From positions 1-14,573 of the forward strand of contig CANRMZ010000013.1 of NCBI GenBank assembly GCA_947631885.1: 14,573 nucleotides of DNA. The letters are read 5' to 3'. A program made the position numbers and the translations under genes. The DNA is from an uncultured Bacilli bacterium (GTDB taxonomy: Bacteria; Bacillota_I; Bacilli_A; RF39; UBA660). Shown in pieces: positions 12,234 through 14,573 of this stretch. The notes under the pieces were generated by a model. That model had not been told where the DNA came from and did no database searches. It was given only the letters and a program-made list of their open reading frames with translations. How positions within the stretch are numbered: the stretch's first letter is position 1; every line of letters starts with the position of its first letter.

Positions 12234-13117
12234 AGCATCTCCTTATATATTGGATGTCTTAAATGACCATTTTTAGTTTTTTCTAAAAATGTAACTTCAA
12301 TTTTAATAAGAGGTTTAATATAAGTGATATCTTCGTTAAAGTCTGTGAAAGGATTACTAATCTTTCTTTGTTTAAGAACTTTATTATAAATATTTGCTTT
12401 AGGTCCTACGGAAACTTTACCAGCATAAATAAAGTCTTTATTTTTATACTCACCTATTGCAAGAGATAAAATATCATTTTTCTTTTTTTCATAGCCTCCG
12501 ACAATATAATTTCCATCTTGAATATTTTTTATCTTAATAAATTCATCACACCTTTTATTAATGTAGTATTTACCACATTTTCTTTTTGCTACAATACCCT
12601 CGAGGCCTAATTTAGATATTTCTTTAAAAAGTTTAATACCCTTTTCTTCAATCATTTTCGTTTTTATAAAATATTCAGTATCAGGGTATTTATTTAAATA
12701 TTCTTTTCTTTTCATAAGAGGCAAATCCGTAAGATTCTTATTTTCATATAGTATATCAAAACATATGAAAGAGGCTGGATCATCTGAAGAGGCTTTATTT
12801 ATCTTTAAATCATTTTTAAGATGCATCCTTTCACTAATCTTACTAAAGGAAGATTTTCCTTTATCAAATAAGACTATTTCGCCATCAAATATAACATTTT
12901 TATTTACCATATTTTTTATTTCTTGAAGTTCAGGAAATAAACTTGTAATATCTTTTTTATTTCTGCTTTGAATATAAACTTCTTTAGGGCTAGCAAAAAT
13001 AATTGCTCTAATACCATCAAACTTAATTTCAAAAATATGCTCTTTTGAATCAAATGGTTCAGGAACTCTTTTTAAAAGCATTGGTCCCCATGTACGGTTT
13101 TTCCATAAATTAATCAT
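12230..13117 (-). CDS. ligD (LIG): ATP-dependent DNA ligase (LigD ligase module, stand-alone)
   Basis: This 295-aa ATP-dependent ligase seals Ku-bound ends. Nucleotidyltransferase motifs are complete: motif I EIKFDGIR (K32 takes AMP), III DGEIV (78-82), IIIa SFICFDILY (115-123), IV LEGIVAKR (171-178) and V EFIKIKN (191-197; K194 and K196). An OB-fold follows from about 200, ending in VTFLEKT...LRHPIY (274-290), the motif VI region. At 295 aa it is the size of an isolated LigD LIG domain, with no PE or POL attached. The start overlaps the ku stop by ATGA (13114-13117) and has only a weak ribosome site, implying translational coupling to ku. Codon use and base composition match its neighbours. 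Confidence 0.93.
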   Translation of the reverse strand: MINLWKNRTWGPMLLKRVPEPFDSKEHIFEIKFDGIRAIIFASPKEVYIQSRNKKDITSLFPELQEIKNMVNKNVIFDGEIVLFDKGKSSFSKISERMHLKNDLKINKASSDDPASFICFDILYENKNLTDLPLMKRKEYLNKYPDTEYFIKTKMIEEKGIKLFKEISKLGLEGIVAKRKCGKYYINKRCDEFIKIKNIQDGNYIVGGYEKKKNDILSLAIGEYKNKDFIYAGKVSVGPKANIYNKVLKQRKISNPFTDFNEDITYIKPLIKIEVTFLEKTKNGHLRHPIYKEML

Positions 13118-13857
13118 TTTTTCTTCAAACTCTTTTCTAAGGCTTCCATAAGATCATCAATTTGTTTTTTACTACTCTTTTTGGCTTTCTTAACAGCCTT
13201 ACCTTGAATTTTATCTTCAATAGCATTTTTAATATTATCTTGATATTCATCATGATATTTCTCTGGTTCAAACTTTCCTTTTAAAGAATTGATAAGTTCG
13301 ATAGCCAAGTCTAATTCTTTTTCATTAACTTTAACTTCTTGATCTTTATTAATATTTACTTCTTCATTAAAATATAAAGTAGTCATTATAATATTTTGAT
13401 TATTAAATCTTAATATGCAGTAGTAAAACTTATTGCCTATAACAGTTTTAGCAAGAGCTACGAGTTTAGTTCTTTTTAAAGCCTCACAAAAAAGATAATA
13501 AGCTTTGCCCTTGCCTTCGGCATCTATGTCATAAGTCCTTTCAAAATAAACTGGATCTATATCCTTAAGAGGTACAAATGATATAATTTCGATTTCTTTT
13601 TCATTTTCTGGTTTTAGTTTATCTAGTTCTTCTTTTTTAAAAGTTATATACTTATCAGGCTCATATTCAAATCCTTTGATAATTTCATTTTCTTTAATTT
13701 GCTTCTTACATTTTGGACAATATTTTATGTACTTAATACGATGATTACACTTGCTATGTAGTTGATTAAAAGAGTTATCATTATTTTTAATAACTGGATT
13801 CATAATCACAGGAATGTTAACAAGAGCAAAATTAATACTACTATGGATATTTGGCAT
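13114..13857 (-). CDS. ku: Ku-like NHEJ DNA end-binding protein
   Basis: This 247-aa bacterial Ku forms the homodimeric ring that binds double-strand DNA ends and recruits LigD. The Ku core is recognisable from IHSSINFALVNIPV (4-17) through the beta-barrel to about residue 210: KGFEYEPDKYITF at 61-73 and DIDPVYFERTYDI at 98-110. A zinc-binding cluster in the barrel, H34, C37, C47 and C50 (YCPKC), is typical of Firmicute Ku. The C-terminus is Lys-rich (KKAKKSSKKQ, then KSLKKK), as expected for the tail that threads DNA and contacts LigD. AAAGGTG (13863-13869) 5 nt upstream fixes the start. It is first in the ku-LIG-PE/POL operon. I see no convincing promoter in the 85-bp gap before the divergent oxidoreductase gene. 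Confidence 0.93.
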   Translation of the reverse strand: MPNIHSSINFALVNIPVIMNPVIKNNDNSFNQLHSKCNHRIKYIKYCPKCKKQIKENEIIKGFEYEPDKYITFKKEELDKLKPENEKEIEIISFVPLKDIDPVYFERTYDIDAEGKGKAYYLFCEALKRTKLVALAKTVIGNKFYYCILRFNNQNIIMTTLYFNEEVNINKDQEVKVNEKELDLAIELINSLKGKFEPEKYHDEYQDNIKNAIEDKIQGKAVKKAKKSSKKQIDDLMEALEKSLKKK

Positions 13858-13916
13858 ATTATCACCTTTAGTTAGTATTTACCAAATATAATAATTTACT
13901 ACATTATTAAAGGGCA

Positions 13917-13925
13917 TGATATAAT
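13917..13925 (+). promoter_or_regulatory. Extended -10 promoter of the FAD oxidoreductase gene
   Basis: TGATATAAT again fits TGnTATAAT. The leader would be only about 11 nt, so the ribosome site GAGGT (13932-13936) lies at the very 5' end of the message. Confidence 0.45.
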
Positions 13926-13942
13926 ATTAGTGAGGTAATGAA

Positions 13943-14573
13943 ATGAAATATGATGTTGCAATAATTGGTGCAGGTCCCGCGGGCTTATTTAGTGCCTATG
14001 AGTTAATAACAAAGAGTCCCAAATTAAAAATAATTATTCTTGATAAAGGAATGTTTGTTAAAAATAGAGTTTGTCCTATGAATAAATTTAATATTCCGTG
14101 TCAAAACTGTAATCCATGTGCTATCTTGTCAGGCTATGGTGGAGCTGGTACTTTTTCTGATGGTAAGCTTAACTTTATTCCTACCCTTGGCAAAAGTGAT
14201 TTAACTAAGTATATGCCAGAGTCCGAAGCTAATAAACTTATTGATGAAACCGAAGAAATCTTTAATAAGTTTAATATGGATGCCGAAGTTTATCCAAGTA
14301 ATATGGATGAAGCTAATGAAATCAAAACAAAAGTAGCTATTGCTGGAGCCAAGCTTTTAGTTATTAAACAAAAGCATTTAGGTTCAGATCATCTTCCTGA
14401 GTATATTAAAGGCATTGAAACATATCTTGAATCCAAGGGTGTTACCCTTGTTGAAAGAGCCAATGTAACAGATATTGCTACAGTTAGTGAAAATGATCAT
14501 GATATAACTTATGAAACAAGTAAAGAAGAAAAGAAAGTTAAGGCTAATGCCGTAATAGTTGCTCCAGGTAGAA
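13943..14573 (+). CDS. FAD-dependent oxidoreductase, COG2509 type (partial)
   Basis: The first 210 codons are present and the gene runs off the right edge; whole proteins of this kind are roughly 450 aa or more. The N-terminus is a dinucleotide-binding fold (VAIIGAGPAGLFSAYEL, GxGxxG at 9-14) with the acidic end of strand two at D34 (IILDKG). The family signature follows: four cysteines C44, C53, C56 and C59 (CQNCNPC), then GYGGAGTFSDGKLN (64-77). This matches the uncharacterised FAD-dependent dehydrogenases of COG2509; a second GG-like loop, VIVAPGR, is reached at the window edge. The substrate is unknown. GAGGT with 6-nt spacing supports the start. It is divergent from ku with no evident functional link. 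Confidence 0.85.
   Translation, partial: MKYDVAIIGAGPAGLFSAYELITKSPKLKIIILDKGMFVKNRVCPMNKFNIPCQNCNPCAILSGYGGAGTFSDGKLNFIPTLGKSDLTKYMPESEANKLIDETEEIFNKFNMDAEVYPSNMDEANEIKTKVAIAGAKLLVIKQKHLGSDHLPEYIKGIETYLESKGVTLVERANVTDIATVSENDHDITYETSKEEKKVKANAVIVAPGR

Noticed and set aside
13858..13942. SigG-type promoter for ku (AATACTA on the minus strand with TGTAGT 18 bp upstream)
   Set aside because: The -35 match is poor, and the start would fall on the ribosome site; not supportable.
1..14573. CRISPR array, insertion sequence or prophage
   Set aside because: No regularly spaced repeats, no transposase, integrase or phage structural gene, and no terminal inverted repeats with target duplications were found. 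The short direct repeat ATTAATTATA flanking the 5540-5720 island is too AT-rich to count.

Overview
The window comes from a low-GC (roughly 27-30% by eye) Gram-positive bacterium, most likely a gut-type Bacillota of the Bacilli/Erysipelotrichia kind or a related uncultured lineage. This is inferred from strong AGGAGG-type ribosome sites, short intergenic gaps, Firmicute-like gene families and extended -10 (TGnTATAAT) promoters. The code is standard: TGA ends ku and the ligase gene, TGG encodes Trp, and the one tRNA is tRNA-Trp(CCA).

Left part (1-4400). The 5' end of a Cys-rich small protein (minus) is divergent from a family-2 glycosyltransferase with a helical TPR-like tail. That gene converges on a VanXY/VanY-like D,D-peptidase without a signal peptide, sharing a bidirectional terminator. 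Next, all on minus, come a secreted two-repeat surface protein with a degenerate sortase signal (VPNTY) and two bicistronic units. Each unit has its own promoter and terminator and encodes two unrecognised small helical proteins of 86-116 aa. These resemble WXG100/type VII secretion partners in size and shape but lack the WxG motif.

Middle (4400-9200). A TraX-family membrane protein (plus) converges on a membrane-anchored XRE regulator (minus). Between them lies a 250-bp, GC-richer, hairpin-rich island with pieces of the tRNA-Trp locus and an interrupted coding-like frame. An unrecognised HExxH zinc-peptidase-like protein follows, divergent from a GlmU-like left-handed beta-helix acyltransferase. 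Then comes tRNA-Trp with its own promoter and terminator.

Right part (9200-14573). An unknown 370-aa protein and a CwlJ/SleB-type cell-wall hydrolase (plus) converge, with overlapping stop codons, on a compact DNA non-homologous end-joining operon (minus). The operon is ku, a stand-alone LigD-type ligase, then a PE-POL fusion (3'-phosphoesterase plus primase-polymerase), joined by two ATGA overlaps. Divergent from ku is the start of a COG2509-type FAD-dependent oxidoreductase that runs off the window.

The best understood working unit is the NHEJ operon: Ku binds ends, PE-POL trims and fills them, and the ligase seals. CwlJ beside NHEJ genes, plus a possible coat-like Cys protein and glycosyltransferase, would fit a spore former, but no sporulation regulator is visible. 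The best candidates for undescribed biology are the paired small helical proteins and the tRNA-derived island.
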